Shown here: piece after piece, positions 16,114 to 24,962 of the stretch | Layout: each line of letters begins with the position of its first letter | How positions within the stretch are numbered: the first letter of the stretch is position 1 | Origin: Haliscomenobacter sp041740695 | GTDB taxonomy: Bacteria; Bacteroidota; Bacteroidia; Chitinophagales; Saprospiraceae | Length of the DNA stretch: 64,000 bases | Direction of reading: 5' to 3' | Assembly (NCBI RefSeq): GCF_041740695.1 | Contig: NZ_JBGSLK010000093.1 | Location: 62,001 to 126,000, forward strand | Program-made: the position numbers and the translations under genes | Notes under the pieces: model-generated | The model's database searches: none | Told to the model about the DNA's origin: nothing | What the model saw: the letters and a program-made list of their open reading frames with translations, nothing else

Positions 16114-17712
16114 ATGGACGTAACCATCCTCCCTTATGCTTCGGTGTCGCAGTTGGCACCCAAAGATGTAGCTTATGCTACGCAAAACGCGGCATTAAAG
16201 CCGTTTTTCAAGTACAGCCCTACCCCGGAATCCTTTCGGCAAGTGATCGATGACAAGGCCAAACAGCCCATTGATCGCCAATTGCTGGTGGAAGTGCTGC
16301 GCGAGCAATACGCCAAACTGGAAACCAGCCGCGAGGTAAAACTGAACATTGAATTGTTGGCCGAAGAGAATACTTATGTGGTGGTGACTGCGCATCAGCC
16401 CAGTTTGTTTACCGGGCCACTGTTCTACTGGTACAAAATTTTTACCGCCATCAATTTGGCTAAAGAATTGAGCACGGGTTATCCAGATTATAGTTTTGTT
16501 CCAGTACTGGTCAATGGCGCAGAAGACCACGATTTTGATGAAATCAACCACGCCAATATTTTTGGAAAAACCATCCGTTGGGAACACGAAGCAGTAGGAG
16601 GCTCTTGTGGCGACATGTCCACTGAAACCTTGGCGCCTGTGCTGGCTCAGTTGAAGGACGTGTTGGGTGAAAGTGAAAATGCTGTTTCCATCTATCAACA
16701 CATCGAAGCGGCGTATACCAGCCACGCCAAATACGCCGATGCCACCATTGACTTGGTGAATCGACTGTTTGGGAGCTATGGATTAGTCGCCTTGAATATG
16801 AACGTTCCGGCCTTCAAGCGCCGTTTTATCCCGATCATGCGGGAGGAGTTGTTCCAACAAAGTTCTCAAGGGCTCATCGCCGCTACCCAGGATGCGCTTA
16901 CTGCTGCTGGTTTTTCTGGCCAGGCGCATGCCCGTGACATCAACCTGTTTTACCTGCAAGACAATCGCCGCGACCGCATTGTACGGGAAGGGGAGGGGTT
17001 TGCGATTTTGAATACCGAACTGCGTTTTACGGCTGCCGAAATGGAAGCCGAGCTGGAAGCGCACCCGGAGCGTTTCAGCCCTAATGTGGTGCTGCGGCCT
17101 TTGTTCCAGGAGCTCATTTTGCCCAACCTCGCCTACGTAGGCGGTGGCGGCGAGATCGCGTATTGGCTGGAGCGGAAAGCCCAATTTGCGCATTTTGGCA
17201 TCAATTATCCGCTGCTTTTGCGGCGGAATTCACTCTTGTGGATCGATAAAGCTACCTCTGGCCGGATTGAAAAACTGGGCTTGCGGGTACACGATTTGTT
17301 TGTGGATACTGAATTTCTGATCAAACAATACGTGGCGCTCAATTCAGAAGGTGAACTGAGCTTGCAGGCCGAAATGACCCAATTGAAGGCACTTTTTGAA
17401 CAAATTCGCCTCAAAGCCCTGGAAGTTGACGCCACGCTGGAAAAAGCAGTATTGGCCGAAGGCGTAAAGCAGGAAAAAGTCATCGAGCAATTGGAAGGCC
17501 GCCTGGTGCGTGCAGAAAAACAAAAACACGAAACCGCCATCAATCAAATCCGCAGCCTCAAGGAAAAATTGTTCCCGGGTAATGGTTTGCAAGAACGTAC
17601 GGATAACTTCCTGAATTTCTACATGAAGTACGGCCCTCAGTTCGGCGAAGTACTGAAGGAAGTTGTGGACCCATTTGCAGAAGGGTTTTTGGTGGTGCGG
17701 GATGAGGGGTAA
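16114..17712 (+). CDS. bshC: Bacillithiol biosynthesis cysteine-adding enzyme
   Basis: A BshC family protein of 532 residues, the proposed ligase that adds cysteine to glucosaminyl-malate in the last step of bacillithiol synthesis. The family hallmarks are TAHQPSLFTGPLFYWYKI near residue 90, VPVLVNGAEDHDFDEIN (conserved acidic/His patch), and YVGGGGEIAYWLERK near residue 350. A coiled-coil segment (about 425-500, rich in Leu, Glu and Lys) precedes the C terminus, as in the known structure. ATG 16114 (MDVTILPYAS) is preferred over an ATG 45 bases upstream that would add an unrelated tail. bshA and bshB are not in the window. Confidence 0.93.
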   Translation: MDVTILPYASVSQLAPKDVAYATQNAALKPFFKYSPTPESFRQVIDDKAKQPIDRQLLVEVLREQYAKLETSREVKLNIELLAEENTYVVVTAHQPSLFTGPLFYWYKIFTAINLAKELSTGYPDYSFVPVLVNGAEDHDFDEINHANIFGKTIRWEHEAVGGSCGDMSTETLAPVLAQLKDVLGESENAVSIYQHIEAAYTSHAKYADATIDLVNRLFGSYGLVALNMNVPAFKRRFIPIMREELFQQSSQGLIAATQDALTAAGFSGQAHARDINLFYLQDNRRDRIVREGEGFAILNTELRFTAAEMEAELEAHPERFSPNVVLRPLFQELILPNLAYVGGGGEIAYWLERKAQFAHFGINYPLLLRRNSLLWIDKATSGRIEKLGLRVHDLFVDTEFLIKQYVALNSEGELSLQAEMTQLKALFEQIRLKALEVDATLEKAVLAEGVKQEKVIEQLEGRLVRAEKQKHETAINQIRSLKEKLFPGNGLQERTDNFLNFYMKYGPQFGEVLKEVVDPFAEGFLVVRDEG

Positions 17713-17745
17713 TGTTTTCTACCCACATTTTTGCCATACAAATCC

Positions 17746-17753
17746 TATCTTTG
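17746..17753 (+). promoter_or_regulatory. Candidate -7 box for mutS2
   Basis: TATCTTTG fits the Bacteroidota -7 consensus TAnnTTTG and lies 59 bases before the mutS2 ATG. An upstream -33 TTTG at the usual 19-21 base spacing is not evident. Confidence 0.4.
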
Positions 17754-17812
17754 CGGAACTCAAATCGCCAAAAATTGTTTCTTTGGCAAACACCCATTGA
17801 ACTACAGGATTT

Positions 17813-20206
17813 ATGAGATTGGAACCGAAAGATCTTTTTGAAAAGCTCGAGTTTGACAAAGTGATTGAGCTGTTGGTTAGGGAATGCCTGGGCGAACAAG
17901 GCATCGAGCGCATCAAGGAGTTGCGGCCCCAAACCAATCGCGAACAGATTGAGGAGCGGCTCAAGGAGGTCATGGAAATGAAAAGATCGATCGAGCACAA
18001 CGATCGGATTCCCCTGGTAGCTTACCAAAACATCGATAGCGATTTGCAATTGTTGGCCATCATCGATTCGGTATTGCCCGAAGATGGCTTACGGCGCATC
18101 AATACCATTCTGGTGACGGTTGGCGCGATTTACAAGTTTTTTAGCCCCTCGCGTCGCGATGTGTACAAGACCCTTTACGAAGTCATCCGTCCAGTCAATT
18201 TTGACCCAGCTTTGGTCAAGGAAATTGAACGGGTAATCGATGCCGAAGGCAACATTCGCCCGGATGCCTCCCCTGAATTGGCCCGCATTTACAAGGCCAT
18301 CCAATCCAAAATGAAGGAATTGGATCGGGTTTTCCGCGACGTCATCAATGATTACCGGGCCAAAGGTTGGTTGAGTGATTCGGTGGAAAGTTTTCGCAAC
18401 GGTCGGCGGGTACTCAGTGTCCCTGCTGAGCACAAGCGTAAAATCCGTGGCATCATCCACGACGAATCCGCAACGGGTAGAACGTCTTTTATCGAACCCG
18501 AACCCGTCATCGACATCAACAACGATATCTTTGACCTCGAGCAACAGGAGCGCCGCGAAATTTACCGCATCCTCAAAGAATTGAGCACCGTCCTGCGCCC
18601 CTACGTACCCCAAATGCACCAATATCAGGAGATCATGGTGTATTTTGATGTGGTACAAGCCAAAGCGCGCCTGGCGGTACGGATGAAAGCGGAATTGCCA
18701 CAAATGTTGGATCAGCCGAGTTTCGAAATTTACGAAGGCTACCACCCCTTGCTTTTGCTGAAAAATAGCCAGTCGGGTAAAAAAACGATCCCTTTTGATT
18801 TGCGTCTGGACAATAACAACCGCATTTTGGTGCTCAGTGGGCCCAACGCCGGGGGGAAATCCATCACCATGAAATCGATGGGTTTATTGCAGTTGATGGC
18901 ACAATCCGGTCTGTTGATCCCGGTCAATAAACGCACCCAACTGGGGATTTTCAACAATTTTTTTGCGGACATCGGCGACCAGCAATCCATCGAAGATGAC
19001 TTGAGTACCTATAGCTCTCGTTTGGCCAACATGCGCATGTTCCTGGAGCACGCCGACGAGCGGACCTTGGTGGTCATCGACGAATTTGGTTCAGGTACCG
19101 ACCCCCAAATTGGTGGAGCCATTGCCGAGGCCATTTTGTGGGAGCTGAATTACCGCAAGGTTTTTGGGGTCATCACTACGCACTACTCCAACCTCAAGAT
19201 ATTTGCATTTAAAAGCAAGGGCATCCTCAACGGTTCGATGGTTTTTGACAAAGAAAATCTGGCCCCAACTTATGAATTGAAGGTAGGTCGCCCGGGTAGT
19301 TCCTATGCTTTTGAAATTGCAGAAAAAAGTGGTCTGGGTGGAAAAGTCCTTGACTATGCCAAAAACCGCGTAGGCAAAAACGAAAAGGCCGTTGACCAAC
19401 TATTGATCGACTTGCAACGCGAAAAACAGGAAGTAGAAGAAGAACTCAAAGGACTCAAGGATCGCCAGGAAAAACTGGACAAACTCATGAAGTCCTACGA
19501 AAGTATGCAACGCGACCTGGATTTCCGCCGCAAACGTATGAAGTTGGAAGCCAAGGAACAAGACCTGCAAAAAACTTCACAGGACAACAAAGACCTGGAA
19601 AAGCTGGTCCGAGAACTGCGCGAAGCCCGCAACCTGGAACAGGCCATGGAGGCTGCCGCTAAAGCCCGGGAATCCAAAAAACAACTGGCCGAACAGGTTA
19701 CCCAGCTTCGCGAGGAAGTATATTATTCCCCGGAAAGCCGCCCTAAAAACGAGCGCCCCGTCAAAAAAGGTGATTTCGTTAAATTGGTGGCGGGTGGTGC
19801 AAACGGAAAAGTGGAATCCATCAAAGGGGATAAAGTCATCGTGGAAGTTGGCCTCATGCGCATGACGCTCAATATTCGCGACGTCATCTTTTCCAATCCC
19901 ACCATCGACCTGCGCCAAAGCAAAAGTGTACAGTCGGATGTAGTGCAAAGAAGCGCTGCATTCTACCCGCGCATCGATATCCGTGGCGTGCGTTACGAAG
20001 AAGCCCTGAAAATGGTGGAGGATTTTATGGATCAGGCCCTCATCACCAGTTCAAACCATTTGCAAATTGTACATGGTAAGGGCAATGGAACGCTGCGTAA
20101 CGCAGTGCGCTCCAAACTCAGGGAATATCAGAATGTAGAGATGGAAATTCGTCACCCAGAACCGGAAGGTGGGGGAGATGGGGTGACGCTGATCGAATTT
20201 AAATAG
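17813..20206 (+). CDS. mutS2: Endonuclease MutS2
   Basis: A 797-residue MutS2. It lacks the mismatch-recognition domains of MutS and has instead the core/clamp helices (about 1-300), the ATPase with Walker A GPNAGGKS (about 343-350) and Walker B LVVIDEFGSGTDP (about 420), a long coiled coil (about 520-640), a KOW-like segment (KKGDFVKLVAGGANGKV) and a C-terminal Smr nuclease domain (IDIRGVRYEEAL to IVHGKGNGTLR). The family acts on branched DNA, suppresses recombination and, in Bacillus, rescues collided ribosomes. ATG at 17813, 100 bases after bshC. Confidence 0.95.
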   Translation: MRLEPKDLFEKLEFDKVIELLVRECLGEQGIERIKELRPQTNREQIEERLKEVMEMKRSIEHNDRIPLVAYQNIDSDLQLLAIIDSVLPEDGLRRINTILVTVGAIYKFFSPSRRDVYKTLYEVIRPVNFDPALVKEIERVIDAEGNIRPDASPELARIYKAIQSKMKELDRVFRDVINDYRAKGWLSDSVESFRNGRRVLSVPAEHKRKIRGIIHDESATGRTSFIEPEPVIDINNDIFDLEQQERREIYRILKELSTVLRPYVPQMHQYQEIMVYFDVVQAKARLAVRMKAELPQMLDQPSFEIYEGYHPLLLLKNSQSGKKTIPFDLRLDNNNRILVLSGPNAGGKSITMKSMGLLQLMAQSGLLIPVNKRTQLGIFNNFFADIGDQQSIEDDLSTYSSRLANMRMFLEHADERTLVVIDEFGSGTDPQIGGAIAEAILWELNYRKVFGVITTHYSNLKIFAFKSKGILNGSMVFDKENLAPTYELKVGRPGSSYAFEIAEKSGLGGKVLDYAKNRVGKNEKAVDQLLIDLQREKQEVEEELKGLKDRQEKLDKLMKSYESMQRDLDFRRKRMKLEAKEQDLQKTSQDNKDLEKLVRELREARNLEQAMEAAAKARESKKQLAEQVTQLREEVYYSPESRPKNERPVKKGDFVKLVAGGANGKVESIKGDKVIVEVGLMRMTLNIRDVIFSNPTIDLRQSKSVQSDVVQRSAAFYPRIDIRGVRYEEALKMVEDFMDQALITSSNHLQIVHGKGNGTLRNAVRSKLREYQNVEMEIRHPEPEGGGDGVTLIEFK

Positions 20207-20269
20207 ACTTCTGACTAATTATCGGGTGTTTGACAAAATGTCTAATCATTTTGTTAAAAGGTTCTTTTG

Positions 20270-20397
20270 AGTTTCGAGTTAAGAATACATGACTTAAGAG
20301 TTTAGAAGTGGCTACCACAGCGACTTAGACATGCAACGCTGAACAAGTCGCTGCGGTAGCTCACTTCTAAACTCAAAAGTCATGTACTCGTAACTCG
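20270..20397. repeat. Long interrupted hairpin after mutS2
   Basis: Two arms of about 52 bases (around 20275-20326 and 20346-20397) pair over GAGTTTAGAAGTG, GCTACC-CAGCGACTT and CATGACTT segments, with a few mismatches and one small insertion. The apex word GCTACCGCAG/CTGCGGTAGC resembles the apex of the hairpin at 24234-24373. It lies between convergent mutS2 and ndk. The remaining bases of this 252-base gap show nothing else. Confidence 0.8.
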
Positions 20398-20458
20398 TCA
20401 CTCAAAAAAGCAATAAAACTATCAATTGCTTGATAATCAACTTGCCATTAAACATGTT

Positions 20459-20878
20459 TTAGAACTGCTCCGTTCCAGCAAAATGGAACGCCCCCTCAAT
20501 GGCGGCATTCTCATCAGAATCAGAACCGTGTACCGCGTTTTCGCCAATACTTTTGGCAAATCTGGCGCGGATGGTACCTGGCTCAGCCTTGGAAGGATCA
20601 GTTGCACCAATCAAGGTACGGAAATCCGCTACTGCGTTCTCTTTTTCCAGAATCGCCGCAACGATGACCCCTGAAGACATAAAGTCTACCAGCTCACCGT
20701 AAAAAGGGCGTTCCTTGTGCACAGCGTAAAACTCGCCTGCTTTTTCCTGAGAAAGTTTAGTCAATTTCATGGCAACGATGCGAAATCCTGCTTCGTTGAT
20801 TTGCGCCAAAATGGCACCGATGTGGCCTGAAGCTACTGCGTCGGGCTTAATCATCGTAAAAGTTCTATTTCCAGCCAT
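20459..20878 (-). CDS. ndk: Nucleoside diphosphate kinase
   Basis: A 139-residue NDK, moving the gamma phosphate between nucleoside triphosphates and diphosphates through a phospho-histidine. Visible motifs are RTFTMIKPDAV at the N terminus (start of strand 1), GFRIVAMKLTKLS, KERPFYGELVDFMSSG, and the active-site block NAVHGSDSDENA. The ATG at 20876-20878 gives MAGNRTFTMIKPDA, the standard N terminus; the longer frame adds a non-conserved 33-residue stretch. A -7 box is visible 26 bases upstream. Confidence 0.97.
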   Translation of the reverse strand: MAGNRTFTMIKPDAVASGHIGAILAQINEAGFRIVAMKLTKLSQEKAGEFYAVHKERPFYGELVDFMSSGVIVAAILEKENAVADFRTLIGATDPSKAEPGTIRARFAKSIGENAVHGSDSDENAAIEGAFHFAGTEQF

Positions 20879-20903
20879 ATGCTCGGTTTTGCAAAATTTG
20901 GCG

Positions 20904-20911
20904 CAAAAGTA
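20904..20911 (-). promoter_or_regulatory. Candidate -7 box for ndk
   Basis: TACTTTTG on the - strand fits TAnnTTTG and lies 26 bases upstream of the ndk ATG, which would give a very short leader. No convincing -33 element. Confidence 0.4.
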
Positions 20912-21073
20912 AGGAAAAAGCGGAAAGAGAAGGGGCGAAGCACAATTTTTTTTTGTTAAATCCATAATTTTTGGCACCTTCGCACTCTGAATTTTGAATG
21001 AACAGGAATGGGTGGACTAAGCCCGTGCACAGCCTCCTTCAAAGTCTTTGTTTCCCCTTGATTTGATGATAGC

Positions 21074-22096
21074 ATGGAAAATAGCCAATCGTTAAAAAAT
21101 TATCTTGCGGAACCCCGTAAAGCAGTGATTCTAACCCACCGAAACCCTGATGGGGATGCAATCGGTTCCTCGCTGGCTTTGTACCATCTGCTCAGAAAGA
21201 TGGGGCATCAGCCCGTAGTGGTTTGTCCTTCCGAATATCCTAGTTTTTTGGAATGGATGGACGGGGTACACGAAATGGTGATTTACGACGCCGATATAGA
21301 TCGTGCCAAAGAGGAAGTGGAATCTGGTGATATTTTTTTCTGCCTGGATTTCAATGCCTTGGATCGTATTGACAAAGTAGGGGAGATGATCCTGCCCTTG
21401 GACAAACCCAAGGTGATGATTGATCACCACCTGGAGCCGGAAGCTTTCCCCAATTATTTGTTGTCCGATACGACGGCCAGTTCAACTTGTGAACTCATTT
21501 ACGATTTCATCGGGCTGATGGATTGGCATGCCCATCTCGACATCAAAATTGGAGAATGTATTTTCACAGGCATTGTGACCGATACAGGTTCTTTCAAATA
21601 CAGCACTTCACCCAAGTTGTACCGCACGGTGGCAGAATTGGTTGAACTGGGGGTAAATGATTATTTGCTCCAAGACCTGATCACCAATAGCCAGGAAGAA
21701 AAACACTTGCGGCTCTTGGGGCACTGCTTGTACAACCGCATGGAGATTCTGGAAGAATACCGCACCGGGATCATCACCTTGACCAAAGAAGACTACGCCC
21801 GTTTCGACATCCAGCGGGGTGATACCGAAGGCATCGTGAACTATGTTCTGCGCATTCGGGGCATCATCATGGCTGTTTTTATCACGGAGCAACCTACAAT
21901 TGTCAAAATATCTTTGCGTTCTAAAGGTGATTTTTCGGTACAAGAAATTGCCCAAAAACACTTCAAAGGAGGTGGGCATAAAAATGCCTCGGGCGGTGCG
22001 TCTTTTATCGGCTTAAAAGCAACGATTAAAAAGTTTCGGGAGTTATTACCAGAGTATCGGGAATCCCTGAATCGTGTGAATGAATTTACTGTGTAA
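21074..22096 (+). CDS. DHH-family phosphoesterase (NrnA-like)
   Basis: A 340-residue DHH/DHHA1 protein related to NrnA, which degrades short oligoribonucleotides and cleaves 3'-phosphoadenosine 5'-phosphate. Metal-binding motifs are THRNPDGDAIGSS (about 21-33), FCLDFNALDRID, MIDHHLEPE (DHH motif, about 117) and GIVTDTGSFKY. The C-terminal DHHA1 nucleotide-binding motif is GGGHKNASGG. All catalytic residues are present, so it should be active in the cytosol. ATG 21074. The next gene, an FKBP lipoprotein, follows by 67 bases on the same strand. Confidence 0.9.
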   Translation: MENSQSLKNYLAEPRKAVILTHRNPDGDAIGSSLALYHLLRKMGHQPVVVCPSEYPSFLEWMDGVHEMVIYDADIDRAKEEVESGDIFFCLDFNALDRIDKVGEMILPLDKPKVMIDHHLEPEAFPNYLLSDTTASSTCELIYDFIGLMDWHAHLDIKIGECIFTGIVTDTGSFKYSTSPKLYRTVAELVELGVNDYLLQDLITNSQEEKHLRLLGHCLYNRMEILEEYRTGIITLTKEDYARFDIQRGDTEGIVNYVLRIRGIIMAVFITEQPTIVKISLRSKGDFSVQEIAQKHFKGGGHKNASGGASFIGLKATIKKFRELLPEYRESLNRVNEFTV

Positions 22097-22163
22097 CCAA
22101 ATTTGGGTTTTCCGTTTTGGGTTCTGACCTAAAGCCAGGAGCCTCTCAACATCAATAACAAAC

Positions 22164-23087
22164 ATGAGAATTTTGTCATGCTTATTCCTGGCGCTGGTTT
22201 TGCTGTCAGGATGCAAAAAGGAGCAGAAGTTGCCGAGTGGGTACACGTACGTACAACACACCAAATCTACTGGCAGTGCACTCAAAGCCGGTGATTTTGC
22301 ATATTACCGCTTTCAATTGCGGAATGGAGACAGTGTAGTTGCCTCCAATTTTCAATTGATTCAAGTACCCGATTCAGCTCAGCTGAAGCAAATGCCCCAA
22401 AACCCAATTTTTGAGGCACTCTTGCGCATGAAGGAAAAAGACAGCATCACGATCTTTGTTCCCTTGGATACCCTCAAAGAAGAGCAAAAGCCGGAAGGGT
22501 TCAAAGGTGCAAAAATGATGTACTACGATATGGTAGTAAAGGATGTACTGACTAGTGCCGAAATGCAGAAGGTGTTCACCGATTTCCAGAAAGACGCCGA
22601 ATCCAAAGGCAAGAAGCGGACACCAGAACAAATGAAGTCTGAACTGGCTCGTGCTAAAGCTTTTACCGAAAATATCGCCAAAGAATACAAAGCAGGCAAT
22701 TTGAAAGGCATCAAAACCACCAAGTCTGGTTTGAAGTACCTCGTACATGAGCCAGGTAGTGGTCCAGTTTTCAAAAACGACGACATCGTTTACCTGGATT
22801 ACTACGGTGCACTGACCGATGGAACCATGTTTGACAACTCTTTCGAGCGCGATGCCGATTTCTCTTTCCCACTGGGCCGTCAGCCTCTGATCCCTGGTTG
22901 GATGGAAGGTTTGCAACTGGTGAAAAAAGGCATGAAAGTATCTTTCTTCATTCCTAGCAATTTGGGTTATGGTGAGCAAGGTTCTCCGCCCAAAATTCCT
23001 GGCAATGCAGAATTGGTTTTCTACATCGAAGGTAACAACTTCTTTACACCATCACCTTATGTCCTTGCTGGACAGCCGGGGATGTAA
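22164..23087 (+). CDS. FKBP-type peptidyl-prolyl isomerase lipoprotein
   Basis: A 307-residue lipoprotein: MRILSCLFLALVLLSGC is a signal peptide with lipobox LSGC (Cys17), so the mature protein is membrane-anchored, probably facing the periplasm. Residues about 40-130 form a first beta-rich region resembling a degenerate FKBP domain (YYRFQLRNGDSVVASNF). A charged helical linker rich in Lys and Glu follows (about 130-180). The C-terminal FKBP domain has KSGLKYLVHEPGSGP, DYYGALTDGTMFDNSF, PLIPGWMEGLQLVKKGMKV and NLGYGEQGSPPKIPGNAELVFYIE-like strands. It catalyses proline isomerisation during folding of exported proteins. A hairpin terminator follows directly. Confidence 0.9.
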   Translation: MRILSCLFLALVLLSGCKKEQKLPSGYTYVQHTKSTGSALKAGDFAYYRFQLRNGDSVVASNFQLIQVPDSAQLKQMPQNPIFEALLRMKEKDSITIFVPLDTLKEEQKPEGFKGAKMMYYDMVVKDVLTSAEMQKVFTDFQKDAESKGKKRTPEQMKSELARAKAFTENIAKEYKAGNLKGIKTTKSGLKYLVHEPGSGPVFKNDDIVYLDYYGALTDGTMFDNSFERDADFSFPLGRQPLIPGWMEGLQLVKKGMKVSFFIPSNLGYGEQGSPPKIPGNAELVFYIEGNNFFTPSPYVLAGQPGM

Positions 23088-23091
23088 TCTT

Positions 23092-23119
23092 GTAGAGACG
23101 CACAACCGTGCGTCTCTAC
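23092..23119 (+). terminator. GTAGAGACGCAC hairpin
   Basis: Perfect 12-base arms GTAGAGACGCAC / GTGCGTCTCTAC around AACC, four bases after the FKBP stop and followed by TTATTTG. A degenerate relative is at 27178-27202 after susD. Probably a repeat-derived terminator, since the following prfB starts 31 bases later. Confidence 0.65.
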
Positions 23120-23150
23120 TTATTTGTTTCACAGTTTAAAAAGGAGCATC

Positions 23151-24231
23151 ATGACGACAGAACAACTCCGCGATTTGCGCGAGCGTCTGATGAGTTTGGG
23201 GAGGTATCTTTGACGTCGATAACCGATTGATTCAAATTGAAGAAAAAGAGCAGTTATCGCTCGATCCTACCTTTTGGAACGACCCTAAACGGGCCGAGAC
23301 CATTCTCAAAGAACTCAAAACCCACAAAAACTGGGTAGAACAATACCGCAATGCTGAAGCTCAGGTAGATGATGCCGAAGTACTCCTCGAATTCCAAAAA
23401 GAAGGGGAGGCTACGGAAGAAGAAGTGGATCAAAAGTACGCCGAAGCACTGGCTGTATTGGAGGACATGGAATTCCACAACACCCTGAATCAGCCCGAGG
23501 ATGAACTCAACGTTGTACTCGAAATCAACGCTGGAGCAGGCGGTACCGAAGCTTGTGATTGGGCCGAAATGTTGTACCGCATGTACATGATGTGGGCACA
23601 GCGCAAGGGCTTTAAATTCAGTGAGCTCAACCGCCAGGATGGTGATGTAGCCGGCCTCAAATCGGCCTCCATTGAAATCCAGGGCGAATATGTCTACGGT
23701 TTGCTCAAAGGCGAAAACGGGGTGCACCGTCTGGTACGGGTCAGCCCTTACAACTCCCAAGGCAAACGGATGACCTCATTCTCGTCGGTATTTGTACACC
23801 CTATGATCGACGATACCATCGAAATCGACATCAATCCAGCCGATCTGGAATGGGATACTTTCCGGGCAAGTGGAGCGGGTGGACAGCACGTCAACAAAAC
23901 CGAATCCGCCGTACGGGTGCGCCATTTACCCTCAGGCATCGTGGCCGAATGCCAGCAAGAGCGCTCTCAGCACATGAACCGCGACAAAGCCATCCAGCTG
24001 CTCAAATCAAGATTGTACGAACGAGAACTTGAAAAGCAAAGAGCTGAAAAACAGGCGATCGAATCGGGCAAAATGAAAAACGAGTGGGGCTCTCAAATCC
24101 GCAGTTACGTTTTGGACGACCGCCGGGTGAAAGATCACCGCACCGGGCACCAAACCAGCCAAACGGATGCCGTACTCGATGGCGATCTCGATGAATTTTT
24201 GAAAGCGTATTTAATGCACCACGAAAACTAA
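23151..24231 (+). CDS. prfB: Peptide chain release factor 2, programmed +1 frameshift
   Basis: RF2, recognising UGA and UAA and hydrolysing peptidyl-tRNA. The frame from ATG 23151 encodes 20 residues (MTTEQLRDLRERLMSLGRYL) and stops at TGA 23211-23213; the +1 frame continues from GAC 23212 for 339 residues, giving 359 in all, normal for RF2. The frameshift site is intact (see separate entry), so this is regulation, not a broken gene. The catalytic GAGGQHVNKTESAVR loop is present. The stop-recognition tripeptide, SPF in most RF2, reads SPY here (RVSPYNSQGKRMTSF). Domain 1 is helical, and the C-terminal helix is typical. Gene order FKBP-prfB has no known meaning. Confidence 0.96.
23198..23214 (+). 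promoter_or_regulatory. prfB: RF2 autoregulatory frameshift site
   Basis: GGGGAGG (internal Shine-Dalgarno-like) is followed after TAT by CTT TGA C, the canonical slippery Leu codon plus poor-context UGA. When RF2 is scarce, ribosomes pause at UGA, the tRNA slips from CUU to UUU, and full RF2 is made. Spacing and sequence match the widely conserved bacterial arrangement. Confidence 0.93.
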
Positions 24232-24233
24232 AG

Positions 24234-24373
24234 GGTTGAGAGAGTTTAGGGAGGTTGAGAAAGGTTGAGGCTACCGCGGGCGATTTTGACAAAGTCCTTG
24301 TCCAATTCGCTCGCGGTAGCCTCAACCTCCCTCAACTTTCTCAACCTCCCTCAATCCTCTCAATTCCTCAACC
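24234..24373. repeat. GGTTGAG tandem-repeat hairpin
   Basis: Left arm 24234-24288 contains repeated (A)GGTTGAG/GAGTTTAGG words ending in GAGGCTACCGCG; right arm 24312-24373 holds CGCGGTAGCCTC followed by CAACCTCCCTCAAC-type repeats. It folds as a strong central stem extended by repeat arms. It lies directly between the prfB stop and the next ATG (24376), so it would sit in the leader of that gene. Confidence 0.82.
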
Positions 24374-24375
24374 AT

Positions 24376-24846
24376 ATGTCTCTCTCTCCTTCTTCCCGCG
24401 TATGGATTTACGCTAGTGATAAACCCTTTGCCGATGCCGACGTGTCAGCTATCCGCACCAAGCTACAGTATTTTGCCCAGCTGTGGGTGAGTCACAATCG
24501 TCAACTGATGGCCGATGCCGATGTGTTGCACAACCGCTTTGTCGTGCTCATGGTCGACGAATCACAAGCAGATGCCAGTGGCTGTTCAATAGACAAATCA
24601 GTGGCATTTCTTAAAGGCCTCCAAGCCGAATATGGAGTTGACTTGTTCAATCGGATGATTTTTTCTTATCAGGATGCCAATGGAGTGGTAAATTCAGTAG
24701 ATCGGGAGACTTTTGCCCGCTTGTACGCTACCGAACAAATCAACGAAAACACCTTGGTTTTTGACCCTCTAGTGGCGACTAAGGCGGATTTAGATCAGAG
24801 TTTTGTGAAAAAATTGGGCCAAAGCTGGCACAAGCGTATGATATAA
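24376..24846 (+). CDS. Conserved Bacteroidota protein (often mislabelled ABC ATPase)
   Basis: A 156-residue cytosolic protein with no Walker motifs. It matches a family I know from Bacteroidota genomes that is commonly labelled ABC transporter ATPase without basis. Its signature segments are RVWIYASDKPFADADV at the N terminus, LWVSHNRQL, RFVVLMVDES, and ASGCSIDKSV with a conserved Cys, ending in SWHKRMI. Function is not known to me. ATG 24376 is chosen; the upstream in-frame starts read through the hairpin repeat. It follows prfB on the same strand across that repeat. Confidence 0.75.
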   Translation: MSLSPSSRVWIYASDKPFADADVSAIRTKLQYFAQLWVSHNRQLMADADVLHNRFVVLMVDESQADASGCSIDKSVAFLKGLQAEYGVDLFNRMIFSYQDANGVVNSVDRETFARLYATEQINENTLVFDPLVATKADLDQSFVKKLGQSWHKRMI

Positions 24847-24962
24847 TTTTGCAAATTGAGGCACTGAAATGTAGATTTTTATCCCATCAAACTTCATTTT
24901 TATCCAATATCCCAGATTGGCTTATGAAAAAATTGCAAATTGTAGTGTAAAATTTATAGACA

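Noticed and set aside
23151..23226. prfB as a frameshifted pseudogene
   Set aside because: The in-frame TGA sits in the canonical RF2 autoregulatory site (GGGGAGG-TAT-CTT-TGA-C) and the rest of the gene is intact.
24265..24375. N-terminal extension of the 156-residue conserved protein
   Set aside because: These 37 codons lie in the tandem-repeat hairpin; the family N terminus starts close to RVWIYASDKPF.
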